Below, one piece after another: positions 36,601-44,192 of a stretch of 64,000 nt of DNA (position 1 is the first letter of the stretch; every line of letters starts with the position of its first letter). Under the pieces are notes generated by a model. The model did not search any database. It was not told the origin of the DNA and worked only from the letters and a program-made list of their open reading frames with translations. A program made the position numbers and the translations under genes. The DNA is from Prevotellaceae bacterium. Its GTDB lineage: Bacteria > Bacteroidota > Bacteroidia > Bacteroidales > Bacteroidaceae. The DNA is taken from contig JABZLB010000012.1 of NCBI GenBank assembly GCA_015256945.1, positions 4,490 through 68,489 of the forward strand. Reading direction: 5' to 3'.

Positions 36601-36834
36601 TACGTGAAACTTCGTGAGCTTACACTGTCGTACGCTTTCCCGCGCAGGCTGCTGGGTAAGGTTGTAAACGCCCTTTCGGTATCGTTTGTAGCTCGCAACT
36701 TATTTAATTTATACAAGAACGTTCCCAACATCGACCCCGACTCAAACTATAATAACAGTACGGGAATGGGATTGGAATTCGGCTCGCTTCCTTCAAGACG
36801 CAGCTTCGGATTAAACGTAAATCTTAAATTCTAA
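33667..36834 (+). CDS. SusC/RagA-family TonB-linked outer-membrane transporter, locus 1
   Basis: A 1055-residue protein with a signal peptide (MKKQIYYFLMLLAFFTVTGG then SAHA). It has a carboxypeptidase-regulatory-like domain (LKGRVVDTSNDPIIGASVMV), then LGEVVVTALGIKRDRKALGY, a plug domain (GPSGSTRVILRGSTELTGN, PLYVIDGVPMDNTNF, ISVLKGPAASALYGSRASHG and VILITTKK) and a barrel that ends with VSFVARNLFNLYKN and RRSFGLNVNLKF. The family imports oligosaccharides across the outer membrane with energy from TonB. It is the first gene of the operon and is followed by SusD with a 5-base gap. HTCS control is inferred from the divergent arrangement. Confidence 0.93.
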   Translation: MKKQIYYFLMLLAFFTVTGGSAHAQTAARLLKGRVVDTSNDPIIGASVMVKNAKEGTVTNMEGKFSLNVAPSATLVVSYIGFVTQEVKADTQKGEMTITLKEDTKRLGEVVVTALGIKRDRKALGYSLGEVSGKELQKAKEPNVINSLAGKVAGLTVSQTATGPSGSTRVILRGSTELTGNNQPLYVIDGVPMDNTNFDSSDQWGGYDLGDGISSINPDDIENISVLKGPAASALYGSRASHGVILITTKKADAKKDFSVELNSTTTIEKQLTKWDDVQYEFGQGADGKISLTDDRFSSNRNWGPRIDPGLMMTYFDGVARPYVIIKDNIDGFFRTGVNTTNSLIVNKKAGKTGVRITYTDMRDKDLIPKTHMARNTLNLRTNTTITKFLDLDFKVTYTHEGVKNRPAVADHRANIAKNLMTLSTTFDQAWLKEHYEDENGEYYNWNDGDVYNINPYWVLHKMTNRSWKDNYKGSAVIRYRPLKQLTLQATAGTDINYFTFEEFAYPTSPGRERGMLSTKDYKNRMYTAELLAIYKGKFKKWDYGATLGGSLYKTDNKTQVVTAQNMIMRDAKTLQSFTEKTIREEIYRRQINSVYGSMNFAYDNFAFLDMTLRGDCSSTLPVNNNVYWYPSVSGSLLFSELLHVDKNILPYGKVRASWAKVGNDTSPYMLRPTYEMALNSFGQYPMAAISSDVIPNKNLKPTMTNSIELGFELKFLKNRLGLDFTYYNQNSKDQILRMNTSYASGYRYQLINAGDIENRGIEVVLNTRPIEMKDFSWDLNVNFAKNSNKVKELANGVDEFELASARWLGVKVVAKVGENYGCIMGKDFLRNDNGDIIIDGKTGLPKMTHDLKVLGNATWDWTGGLTTNVRYKNFSMGAIFDVKVGADLYSMSARSAYSTGKHKETLEGRDAWYESEEKRLAAGVTSKDWHPTGGYVAKGVIEQPDGTFKPNDIFVSPQEYWTYVTTQTARPFIYDNTYVKLRELTLSYAFPRRLLGKVVNALSVSFVARNLFNLYKNVPNIDPDSNYNNSTGMGLEFGSLPSRRSFGLNVNLKF

Positions 36835-36839
36835 ATGCC

Positions 36840-38459
36840 ATGAAATCATTATTAAAATTCCCTGTTTATATTTTGTGCATGCTGGCACTGATGCTTAATT
36901 CGTGCAGCGACAGTGCGTTTGAAGCATTGAATACGAATCCCTCCAAATCGTCAGACGTCGATCCTAATTTCCAGTTCTCACAGTGTGAAGCCGAGATTTG
37001 GGGCTACTGGATATGGCAGGAGACAGCCCTTAAGTATGCCATGCCCTTCTCACAATACTTAATGGGCGACTGGGGTGTGACCAATTATGGAGGAAAATAC
37101 CTCAAGGACAACCAGTATATGGGTTATGTTTACGAGCAGATGTACCCCATGACGGTAAAGAATCTGGTTGATGTTGTTGAGCGTACAAAGGATGAAAAGC
37201 AGCGCAATCTGCACTATATGGCACGCGTTTTCAAGGTATACGTCATGGGAATACTGACCGATTTATACGGCGATGTGCCCTATTTTGAAGCCGGTCGCGG
37301 TTATATCGACGGCAATGTATTGCCTAAATTCGACCGCCAGGAGGACATTTACAAAGACTTTATGAGCGAATTGCAGATGGCAAACGACTCATTAGACGCT
37401 ACCTCTACGGGCAAGGTTACGGGCGATATTATCTTTAACGGCGATGTTGCCAAGTGGAAAAAGCTGGCCAATTCGCTGCATCTGCGCTATGCCATGCGCA
37501 TGGTTAAGGCGGCTCCGGAGCTGGCAAAGGAAGAGGTTAAAAAGGCATTGCAGAACAATGGCGGCGTAATGTCGTCGGCTCAGGACGAAGCTTTGGTGCG
37601 ATATGTGTATGACAGCTTCGACTGGACGAACGATGAGTACCGCCGTAACGGCCTTTCGCAGCTGATGATAGGACGTAAAGCCACGCCGTCGATGTATATT
37701 TGTTCAACTTTTTTCAATTGTTTGAAGAGCACAAACGACCCTCGTTTGTTTGTGTATTGCCGCAATTACGACGAGAGTTCGCCCAACAACCCGTTCGGCC
37801 GACGCGATATTACCGACGAGATGCTTGCTACACCGAAGGCTAAATTCCAGCCTGTCGACCCCGGATATTTCTATTACGACAAGTGGCCGAGCGGCTATTG
37901 GAGCAACCTTTGCAAAAAATATCTGGCACGTGAATGTCGTCCTCAGATGAACAATATTTTCCTGAAGCTCACCTCTCCCGGCGTTATCATGACCTATGCC
38001 GAGACAAAACTCCTCGAGGCTGAGGCGGTAGCACGCTGGGGAACCGAAATAAGCAGTGACCCCGTAGCCAAGTTTTATAAGGAGGGTGTGACGGCAGCAT
38101 TCCACTTCCTGGAGAATTACGGCGCGCCTGCATTCAGCAACAGCGACATCAATACATACATCGCTGCCAACAATGTAACCGGAAACCTCGACGACCAGTT
38201 GAAGAAAATAAATACCCAGCTGTGGATATTACACTTCAATAACCCATGGGAGGGCTATGCCAACTGGCGCAGAAGCGACTATCCCGTGCTGAAACCGTCG
38301 CCCGATTACGGTGCCAAGTGTATCGATTCGCAAACCATACCGCTGCGTCTTTGCTACCCTGTTTTTGAGAGTTCGTACAATAAAGCCAGCTACGATGAGG
38401 CTATAAGCCGTCTGGGTGGCACCGACGACTGGAACAAACCTGTATGGTGGGACAAGTAA
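36840..38459 (+). CDS. SusD/RagB-family (SusD-like type 2) outer-membrane lipoprotein, locus 1
   Basis: A 539-residue SPII lipoprotein (signal ending LMLNSC-SDSAFEALN). The FEALNTNPSKSSDVDPN start, the segment ARVFKVYVMGILTDLYGDVP with YFEAGRGYIDGNVLPKFDRQ (residues about 125-170), NSLHLRYAMRMVKAAPE, and the helical VIMTYAETKLLEAEAVARW are typical of the SusD-like family found with HTCS-controlled loci. It binds glycan at the surface and closes the SusC barrel. The gene is 5 bases after SusC. A degenerate short tandem repeat (38481-38580) lies in the gap to the next gene. Confidence 0.9.
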   Translation: MKSLLKFPVYILCMLALMLNSCSDSAFEALNTNPSKSSDVDPNFQFSQCEAEIWGYWIWQETALKYAMPFSQYLMGDWGVTNYGGKYLKDNQYMGYVYEQMYPMTVKNLVDVVERTKDEKQRNLHYMARVFKVYVMGILTDLYGDVPYFEAGRGYIDGNVLPKFDRQEDIYKDFMSELQMANDSLDATSTGKVTGDIIFNGDVAKWKKLANSLHLRYAMRMVKAAPELAKEEVKKALQNNGGVMSSAQDEALVRYVYDSFDWTNDEYRRNGLSQLMIGRKATPSMYICSTFFNCLKSTNDPRLFVYCRNYDESSPNNPFGRRDITDEMLATPKAKFQPVDPGYFYYDKWPSGYWSNLCKKYLARECRPQMNNIFLKLTSPGVIMTYAETKLLEAEAVARWGTEISSDPVAKFYKEGVTAAFHFLENYGAPAFSNSDINTYIAANNVTGNLDDQLKKINTQLWILHFNNPWEGYANWRRSDYPVLKPSPDYGAKCIDSQTIPLRLCYPVFESSYNKASYDEAISRLGGTDDWNKPVWWDK

Positions 38460-38480
38460 AAGGCATCGTGTTTAATCGCT

Positions 38481-38580
38481 TTATCCGACAAAATGAATGC
38501 CCTTGTCTGATGGATTGAATCTTCCTTTCTGGCAGACTTAATCTTCTTTTCTGGCAGACTAAATGCTCTTGTCTGATAAA
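38481..38580. repeat. Degenerate 22-23 bp tandem repeat between SusD and the small lipoprotein gene
   Basis: About four and a half units start at 38481, 38503, 38526, 38548 and 38570. The best-conserved pair is TTTCTGGCAGACTTAATCTT and TTTCTGGCAGACTAAATGCT (the first 20 bases of units 3 and 4); the outer units share TTGTCTGAT and AATGC(C/T)C. It lies in the operon's untranslated gap of 171 bases. Function is unknown. Confidence 0.6.
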
Positions 38581-38630
38581 AGAAAGCACCTTATATAATA
38601 ATATGTATAACCCATAACAAAATAACGATC

Positions 38631-39017
38631 ATGAAATACTTATTTTCTATATGGCTTGGTCTGGCGTTATCGTGCGGCCTTTTCACAAGCTGTGGCGGCG
38701 ATGACATCAATACTCCCGAGCTGACAGAAGACACATACCCGCGCATTTTCGGCCAGTGGCCTGAAAAAAAGGCCAATGGAAGCCTGGGCGAATTTAGCAC
38801 ACCGCTCGACAAGCCCCTTGTAATTAACGTGCAATATACGCCTTCTCAGTATTGCGAAGGCACGTGGTATCTCGACGGTGTTGAGGTACACAAGGGCGTA
38901 GGATACACTTATGTGCCCACGGCACAAGGCCGCTTTCATCTGAAACTGGTTGTCAAGACACCGAAATATGAGACTACCCGCGAGGCCTACATTGTAGTAG
39001 TGGCGCCCACTTCCTGA
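38631..39017 (+). CDS. Small PKD/Ig-like surface lipoprotein, locus 1
   Basis: A 128-residue SPII lipoprotein (MKYLFSIWLGLALSCGLFTSC-GGDD). The mature part is one beta-sandwich: TYPRIFGQWPEKKANG, PLVINVQYTPSQYCEGTWYLDG, VEVHKGVGYTYVP and GRFHLKLVVKT, ending EAYIVVVAPTS. The W-Y-L-D-G and the -GRFHLKLV- pattern resemble PKD-type domains. It sits between SusD and the GH5 gene on the same strand, which is where surface glycan-binding proteins are usually encoded, but it has only a single small domain and a binding role is inferred from position. Confidence 0.65.
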   Translation: MKYLFSIWLGLALSCGLFTSCGGDDINTPELTEDTYPRIFGQWPEKKANGSLGEFSTPLDKPLVINVQYTPSQYCEGTWYLDGVEVHKGVGYTYVPTAQGRFHLKLVVKTPKYETTREAYIVVVAPTS

Positions 39018-39042
39018 ATTTTTCGATACAGATTAAATCATC

Positions 39043-41268
39043 ATGAATAAATTTTATAATTTGTTCTGTGGTATAAAAAGCATGGCAGGCTTTGTGCTTG
39101 CCATGCTGATGTGCTGCTGCCCGCAGGGCGGAAAGGCTCAGACCACAGAAGTCTTCGGTCTGAAGCAGGGCGTGAACATCGGCGACTGGCTGTCGCAAAA
39201 GGCAAACATTTCGTTTAAAGAGAGCGACGTTCAGATGCTCTCCAACCTGAAATACGACCATATCCGTATTCCCGTTGACGAAAGCAGGATGTTCAATGCC
39301 GACGGCAGCAAGAATGCAGAAAGCTTTACAAAGCTGCACACGGCTGTTGAATGGGCAAGAAAATACAATTTAAAGGTTATTGTCGACTTGCATATTCTTA
39401 ACGACAATACCTCAAGCGGAAGCATGAAAAGCTTTGTCGACGATTTTGAAGACGGCCAGCCAGGCAAATGGAAACCGAACAGCAGCAGCGGTATTCAGGT
39501 CGAAATAGCCGACAATCCTGATGCTTCAGGTATCAACAAAAGCCAGAAAGTGCTCCACATTACGCAAACCGAGGCCAGCAACTGGAAAGGTGCAGAGCGC
39601 AGGGAGGTGATGATAACCCCCGGCGTTAAAACCTTTAAGTATATGCGTTTCAGGGTTCGGAAGAACAAAACGGGGTATATAACGTTCAAGTTCGAGGCCG
39701 AAGACGGTACCGTTGCCTATCAGGGTTACGACGTAAAAACGCCCAACCAGTGGATAGAGGCCGATGTATCGCCCTACCATAAACTGGAGGGAAAGCGGAT
39801 AAGCCGCATTACAATCAGGCCCGATAACGACCCTGCCGAACTGTGGATTGACGATATTGCCTTCAGCACAAGCCACAGCGGGTACCGCACTTCCATCAGT
39901 AAGACGCTGTGGAACGACAACAATGCACAACAGCATTTTGTTGAATTATGGCGACAAATACAGGGCGAGCTGAAGCAATATCCCAATAACCTGCTTGCCT
40001 ATGAGCTGTTAAACGAACCCACTGCACCCACGGCGGTCGACTGGAATCAGCTGGCAGCCAAAGCCCTTGCGGCCATTCGAATGGAAGAACCCGACCGTAA
40101 GGTGGTCATTGGCAGCAATCTTTGGAACAACGTTACACAAGTTCCGCTCATCGAAGTTCCCGCCAACGACAAGAATATTATCCTTACTTTCCATTTCTAT
40201 AACCCGCATCTGCTCACCCATTATCAGGCCTCGTGGCAGAGTTTGCTGGCTCATATCACGGCCCCCGTGCAATATCCGGGCCTGACGATAAGCGATACCG
40301 ACTTCCAGACGTTAGGCGAAGCATCGCAGAAGGCGATTGATAACGAAGGCCGTACCTTCGACAAGGCTAAGATAAAAGCCCTGATAGGTCAGGCCGTTAC
40401 GCGCGCGCAGGCTCTGGGTCTGGAGGTATGGTGTGGCGAATTCGGGTGCTATAACCGCACGCCTGTGCAAAGCAGGCTCCGCTGGATCGAAGATGTGGCG
40501 CAGGTTTGCCGTGAGTATGGCGTTGGCCATTGCCTGTGGAACTTCCAGGGTGGCTTTGGTTTCGTAGCTCCCGGACAGTCAAAAGTAGCCGACCCTTACA
40601 TGCTGAATGCTCAGGTCGACTGGGAAAGGCTCAACATTGCATCGCTGAAAAACAATGCCGATGTGAAGGCTTTTGCCGACGAAAACACCACGGGAGCGTA
40701 TGGTGCCGACAAGGCTGTCGACGGCATTTACAGCACAAGGTGGGGCGCCGGCAACAATACGGGCGCATGCAGCTGGTGGATTGACCTCGGGAAAACGTAT
40801 GCCGTGAGCATGATTTGTCCGCTTTGGGAGAACTATGCACGTCAGTATGAGGTATACATGGCTACCGAAAAGGGCGCCGACGGCATCCCCGTGTGGGGCA
40901 CAATACCCGCTGTTTCACAAGACAAAAGGCTTGGCGAGTATATCCGTACTTACATTTCAGACGGTGTGGCAGCAGGTAATTATATCTCTGATCCGCATGT
41001 TTTCGATTCGCCTGTCAAGGCACGCTACATCAAAATCAAGCAGCTGAGGAGTGCCTCTGCATCATGGGGCTCGAGCCTTTGGGAAATGCAGGTTCTGGGA
41101 ACGCCCGAAAATGCCGGCACGTCAATAGGCAAAACAACAGCCTGCCACGCCGAAAACCCTGCACATGCCTGCCCGGGTATCTACACGCTGAGCGGCGTAA
41201 AGGTTCACCAGAAGCCCGCCCGTGGTGATATTTACCTTCAGGGAGGCAGGAAATATGTTATGCGATAA
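39043..41268 (+). CDS. T9SS-secreted GH5 glucanase with a binding module inserted in the catalytic barrel and a C-terminal F5/8-type domain
   Basis: 741 residues with an N-terminal signal sequence (hydrophobic stretch SMAGFVLAMLMCCC). The GH5 barrel begins GLKQGVNIGDWL, HIRIPVDE and LKVIVDLHILND, then is interrupted at about residues 131-285 by a separate beta-sandwich (FVDDFEDGQPGKWKPNSSSG, ending ELWIDDIAFSTS). The barrel resumes at TLWNDNNAQQHFVELWRQIQ. The acid/base is the Glu of LLNEPTAP (about E325) and the nucleophile the Glu of WCGEFGCYN (about E466). An F5/8 type C (CBM32-like) domain follows (GADKAVDGIYSTRWGAGN, WWIDLGKTYAVSMI) and a T9SS tail (GIYTLSGVKVHQKPARGDIY). It probably cleaves a beta-glucan outside the cell and is paired with the GH3 gene 14 bases downstream. 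Confidence 0.85.
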   Translation: MNKFYNLFCGIKSMAGFVLAMLMCCCPQGGKAQTTEVFGLKQGVNIGDWLSQKANISFKESDVQMLSNLKYDHIRIPVDESRMFNADGSKNAESFTKLHTAVEWARKYNLKVIVDLHILNDNTSSGSMKSFVDDFEDGQPGKWKPNSSSGIQVEIADNPDASGINKSQKVLHITQTEASNWKGAERREVMITPGVKTFKYMRFRVRKNKTGYITFKFEAEDGTVAYQGYDVKTPNQWIEADVSPYHKLEGKRISRITIRPDNDPAELWIDDIAFSTSHSGYRTSISKTLWNDNNAQQHFVELWRQIQGELKQYPNNLLAYELLNEPTAPTAVDWNQLAAKALAAIRMEEPDRKVVIGSNLWNNVTQVPLIEVPANDKNIILTFHFYNPHLLTHYQASWQSLLAHITAPVQYPGLTISDTDFQTLGEASQKAIDNEGRTFDKAKIKALIGQAVTRAQALGLEVWCGEFGCYNRTPVQSRLRWIEDVAQVCREYGVGHCLWNFQGGFGFVAPGQSKVADPYMLNAQVDWERLNIASLKNNADVKAFADENTTGAYGADKAVDGIYSTRWGAGNNTGACSWWIDLGKTYAVSMICPLWENYARQYEVYMATEKGADGIPVWGTIPAVSQDKRLGEYIRTYISDGVAAGNYISDPHVFDSPVKARYIKIKQLRSASASWGSSLWEMQVLGTPENAGTSIGKTTACHAENPAHACPGIYTLSGVKVHQKPARGDIYLQGGRKYVMR

Positions 41269-41282
41269 ACCAACAATATGTT

Positions 41283-43586
41283 ATGAACAAACTCATTCTT
41301 TTTATATTATCTCTGGGCTTTGCCCTTCATCTGTCAGCCGAAAAACGTCCCGATTATACCAACTCCAGACTGCCGGTTGAGCGTCGTGTAAGCGATTTGA
41401 TGGCACGAATGACCCCTGAAGAGAAGGTGGCACAGATGTGTCAGTATGTAGGTATAAGCCATATGGTAGGGGCTAAACAGCAGCTTACGCCGCAGGAACT
41501 GGCCAAAAGCGATGCCTCCGGCTTCTATCCCGGCGTTACGGTTGAGGATATTCGCGAGATGACGCGCAAGGGACTTATAGGCTCTTTTCTCCATGTGGTA
41601 ACGGCCGAAGAGGCTAATTACCTGCAGACGCTGGCACAGCAGAGCCGGCTTAAGATACCTTTGTTCATTGCTATTGACGCTTTACACGGCAACGGACTGT
41701 ACAAAGGGGCTACCGTTTACCCTACGCCCATTGGCCAGGCAGCCACTTTTGCGCCAGCCATGGTTGAAGAAATGTCGCGACAAACGGCCGTCGAGATGCG
41801 TGCCTGTGGTATGCACTGGGCCTTCGCGCCCAACGTAGAGGTGGCGCGTGACTTGCGGTGGGGGCGCGTTGGTGAAACGTTTGGTGAAGACCCTTACCTC
41901 ATAGGGCTTATGGGAAAAGCTACTGTTCGCGGACTGCAGACGTCGAAAATAGACGGTAACGACAAAGTATTGGCCTGTGTAAAACACTTTATTGGCGGAA
42001 GCTTAACCACAAACGGCATCAACGGATCGCCGGCAGACATGTCCGATCGCATGCTGCGCGAGGTGTTTCTACCGCCTTTTCGCGAGGCCGTTGATGCAGG
42101 ATGCGAAACCCTTATGCCTTCGCACAACGACCTGAACGGCATTCCTTGTCACGGAAATAAATGGTTGTTGAACGACCTTCTGCGCAAGGAGATGGGCTTT
42201 AAAGGCATTATTGTAAGCGACTGGCTGGACGTAGAGCGGCTGAATACTTTCCATAAGGTAGTGCCTACAAAGGACGAAGCCTACCTCATGGGCTTTGAAG
42301 CGGGCATCGATGTGCACATGCACGGGCCGGGTTTTGCCGAAAGTGTGTTGAAGGCTCTGAACGAAGGGCGCATAGATATGAAAACCATTGACGAACGGGT
42401 AGCCAAAATCTTAGAGATGAAATTCAGGTTAGGCCTGTTCGAAAATCCTTTTGTCAACCTGAAATCCATCCCCAAAAAGGTGTTCACGCCTGAACACAGG
42501 CAAACCGCTCTCGACATGGCGCGCCGCAGTATAGTGCTGTTAAAGAACGAAAACAGCCTGTTGCCGTTGCAGAAAGGTCGTTATAAGAAGATATTTGTAA
42601 CGGGCCATAACGCCGACAATCAGTCGATATTGGGCGACTGGAGCTTCGAACAGCCTGAGGAAAATGTGTCTACTATCCTCGAAGGCATAAAGGCAGCCGA
42701 CCCCGATGCCGCCGTCGATTATCAGGACGTTGGGCGCAATGTGCAGGGACTTACAAAACAGCAGATAGCCGAAGCCGTCAGCAGGGCAAAACAAGCAGAG
42801 CTTGCCATACTTGTCGTTGGCGAAAATTCGATGCGCTATCATTGGAAAGAGAAGACGTGTGGAGAGAATAGCGACCGTTACGAACTGACGTTGCCGGGTC
42901 GTCAGGAGCAGCTGGTCGAGGCCGTTGCAGCCACGGGTGTACCTACAATTGTGGTGTTGGTGAACGGCCGTCCGCTCACGGTCGAATGGATTTCCAGCCA
43001 TATCCCTGCTGTCATTGAGGCGTGGGAACCGGGCCTTTATGGCGGACAGGCCGTAGGCGAAATACTGTATGGCAAGGTGTCGCCGTCGGCAAAGCTGCCC
43101 GTTACCATACCAAGAGGCGCAGGCCAGATTGGCTGTTACTACAACCATAAGTATTGTGCCTACCGCTTTCCATATGCTACGGGCAAGACGTCGCCGCTGT
43201 ACGAGTTTGGCTTTGGCCTCAGTTATACCACGTTTAAATATTCAAAACCACGCCTTTCGGCATCGGTCATATCGCCCTCCGACAGCGTAAGGGTAAGCGT
43301 AGACGTGACCAATACAGGAAGCATTGACGCCGAAGAGGTGCCCCAGCTTTACATACGCGACGACGTTAGCTCGGCTACACGCCCCGTGAAAGAGCTGAAA
43401 GGCTTTGAGCGTATTTCCCTGAAGGCAGGCGAAACCAAAACGGTTTCGTTCCTCATTACGCCGCAGTCGCTCGCCTATTACGATGCCAGCATGAAGTATG
43501 GTGTTGAGCCAGGCACCTTCACTGTGATGACAGGCAGCTCCTCGCGCGACAAAGACCTCCAGACAATTCGCCTTACGGTGAGGTAA
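41283..43586 (+). CDS. GH3 beta-glucosidase
   Basis: A 767-residue exported enzyme (MNKLILFILSLGFALHLSA). The order is the GH3 N-terminal barrel (RVSDLMARMTPEEKVAQM, FIAIDALHGNGLYKGATVYP, FAPNVEVARDLRWGRVGETF, KHFIGG, MPSHNDLNGIPCHGN), the nucleophile Asp in IIVSDWLDVERL (about D313), the GH3 C-terminal domain (RRSIVLLKNENSLLPL, GENSMRYHWKEKTCGENSDR, EAWEPGLYGGQAVGEILYG) and a C-terminal Fn3-like domain (EEVPQLYIRDDVSS, VKELKGFERISLKAGETK). Length and order are normal. It would hydrolyse gluco-oligosaccharides made by GH5, presumably in the periplasm. Last gene of locus 1; a terminator follows at 43677. Confidence 0.9.
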   Translation: MNKLILFILSLGFALHLSAEKRPDYTNSRLPVERRVSDLMARMTPEEKVAQMCQYVGISHMVGAKQQLTPQELAKSDASGFYPGVTVEDIREMTRKGLIGSFLHVVTAEEANYLQTLAQQSRLKIPLFIAIDALHGNGLYKGATVYPTPIGQAATFAPAMVEEMSRQTAVEMRACGMHWAFAPNVEVARDLRWGRVGETFGEDPYLIGLMGKATVRGLQTSKIDGNDKVLACVKHFIGGSLTTNGINGSPADMSDRMLREVFLPPFREAVDAGCETLMPSHNDLNGIPCHGNKWLLNDLLRKEMGFKGIIVSDWLDVERLNTFHKVVPTKDEAYLMGFEAGIDVHMHGPGFAESVLKALNEGRIDMKTIDERVAKILEMKFRLGLFENPFVNLKSIPKKVFTPEHRQTALDMARRSIVLLKNENSLLPLQKGRYKKIFVTGHNADNQSILGDWSFEQPEENVSTILEGIKAADPDAAVDYQDVGRNVQGLTKQQIAEAVSRAKQAELAILVVGENSMRYHWKEKTCGENSDRYELTLPGRQEQLVEAVAATGVPTIVVLVNGRPLTVEWISSHIPAVIEAWEPGLYGGQAVGEILYGKVSPSAKLPVTIPRGAGQIGCYYNHKYCAYRFPYATGKTSPLYEFGFGLSYTTFKYSKPRLSASVISPSDSVRVSVDVTNTGSIDAEEVPQLYIRDDVSSATRPVKELKGFERISLKAGETKTVSFLITPQSLAYYDASMKYGVEPGTFTVMTGSSSRDKDLQTIRLTVR

Positions 43587-43676
43587 AATAGTATGTAGTG
43601 GTATCTTCTTAGCCCTCTAAATGAGGACGCACCAGGGGCCTGAACCCGGGTGTACCCAATTTTATGATGAAAAAGT

Positions 43677-43728
43677 ATCCTCCTGAATGTGTATATTTTC
43701 TATACATATTCAGGAGGATTTTTATTTT
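43677..43728 (+). terminator. Rho-independent terminator of the locus 1 operon
   Basis: The 19-base arm 43677-43695 (ATCCTCCTGAATGTGTATA) pairs with 43701-43719 (TATACATATTCAGGAGGAT) with one wobble pair and a 5-base loop, followed by TTTTATTTT. It begins 91 bases after the GH3 stop. Confidence 0.9.
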
Positions 43729-43829
43729 GTCTGCTTTGCCTTTATGGCGTAGAATATCCCTGATGGCTGCTGTTTGTAACTTCCTTTCCATCTGGTTGTT
43801 TCTCGTATTATGATGAAACGTTGAGGTTC

Positions 43830-44168
43830 GGCAGCTGTCAGCAGCGTTGTTGACGGCCGCCGAACGCATGGTATGACGGCCGTGGTATGCGTTGCTGACG
43901 GCCGCCGAACGATGACGATTACATCGTACACGTGCCCCCTAAGTTAGGGGGTTGGGGGTCTGAACCATCGTAATGTCCAATTAAATAAAGCGTAAACGTA
44001 AAGGAAGCGTAATTACATCTTTGCCTGAAGTATGTAATAGGCAATACCCTGCACGTTTTTCTCGTGCGCAGAATATGCCCTTGTAAGGATGCAGTTAGAG
44101 GTTGGAGGAGGGGCGTTCAGACCCCCAGCCCCCTAACTTAGGGGGCTTGAGTACACCGAACAGGGGGC
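43830..44168. repeat. 338-bp structured dispersed repeat, copy B
   Basis: Second copy of the repeat at 29108-29445, same orientation, differing at scattered bases. The inner 213-bp block runs 43934-44146. Its 32-bp terminal inverted repeats (43934-43965 and 44115-44146) differ at one position only, so this copy has better-matched arms than copy A. The outer hairpin part is 43830-43911. Like copy A it lies at the 3' end of a minus-strand gene, here 24 bases beyond the stop of the FISUMP-hydrolase gene. No coding content is seen. Confidence 0.85.
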
Positions 44169-44192
44169 TTGTGCACACCGGAAAAAACGTTA

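Noticed and set aside
43609..43869. Minus-strand frame starting MRSAAVN, also seen at 28964-29146
   Set aside because: Both begin in the repeat's hairpin part and diverge at once outside it, so the shared start comes from the repeat and not from a gene family.
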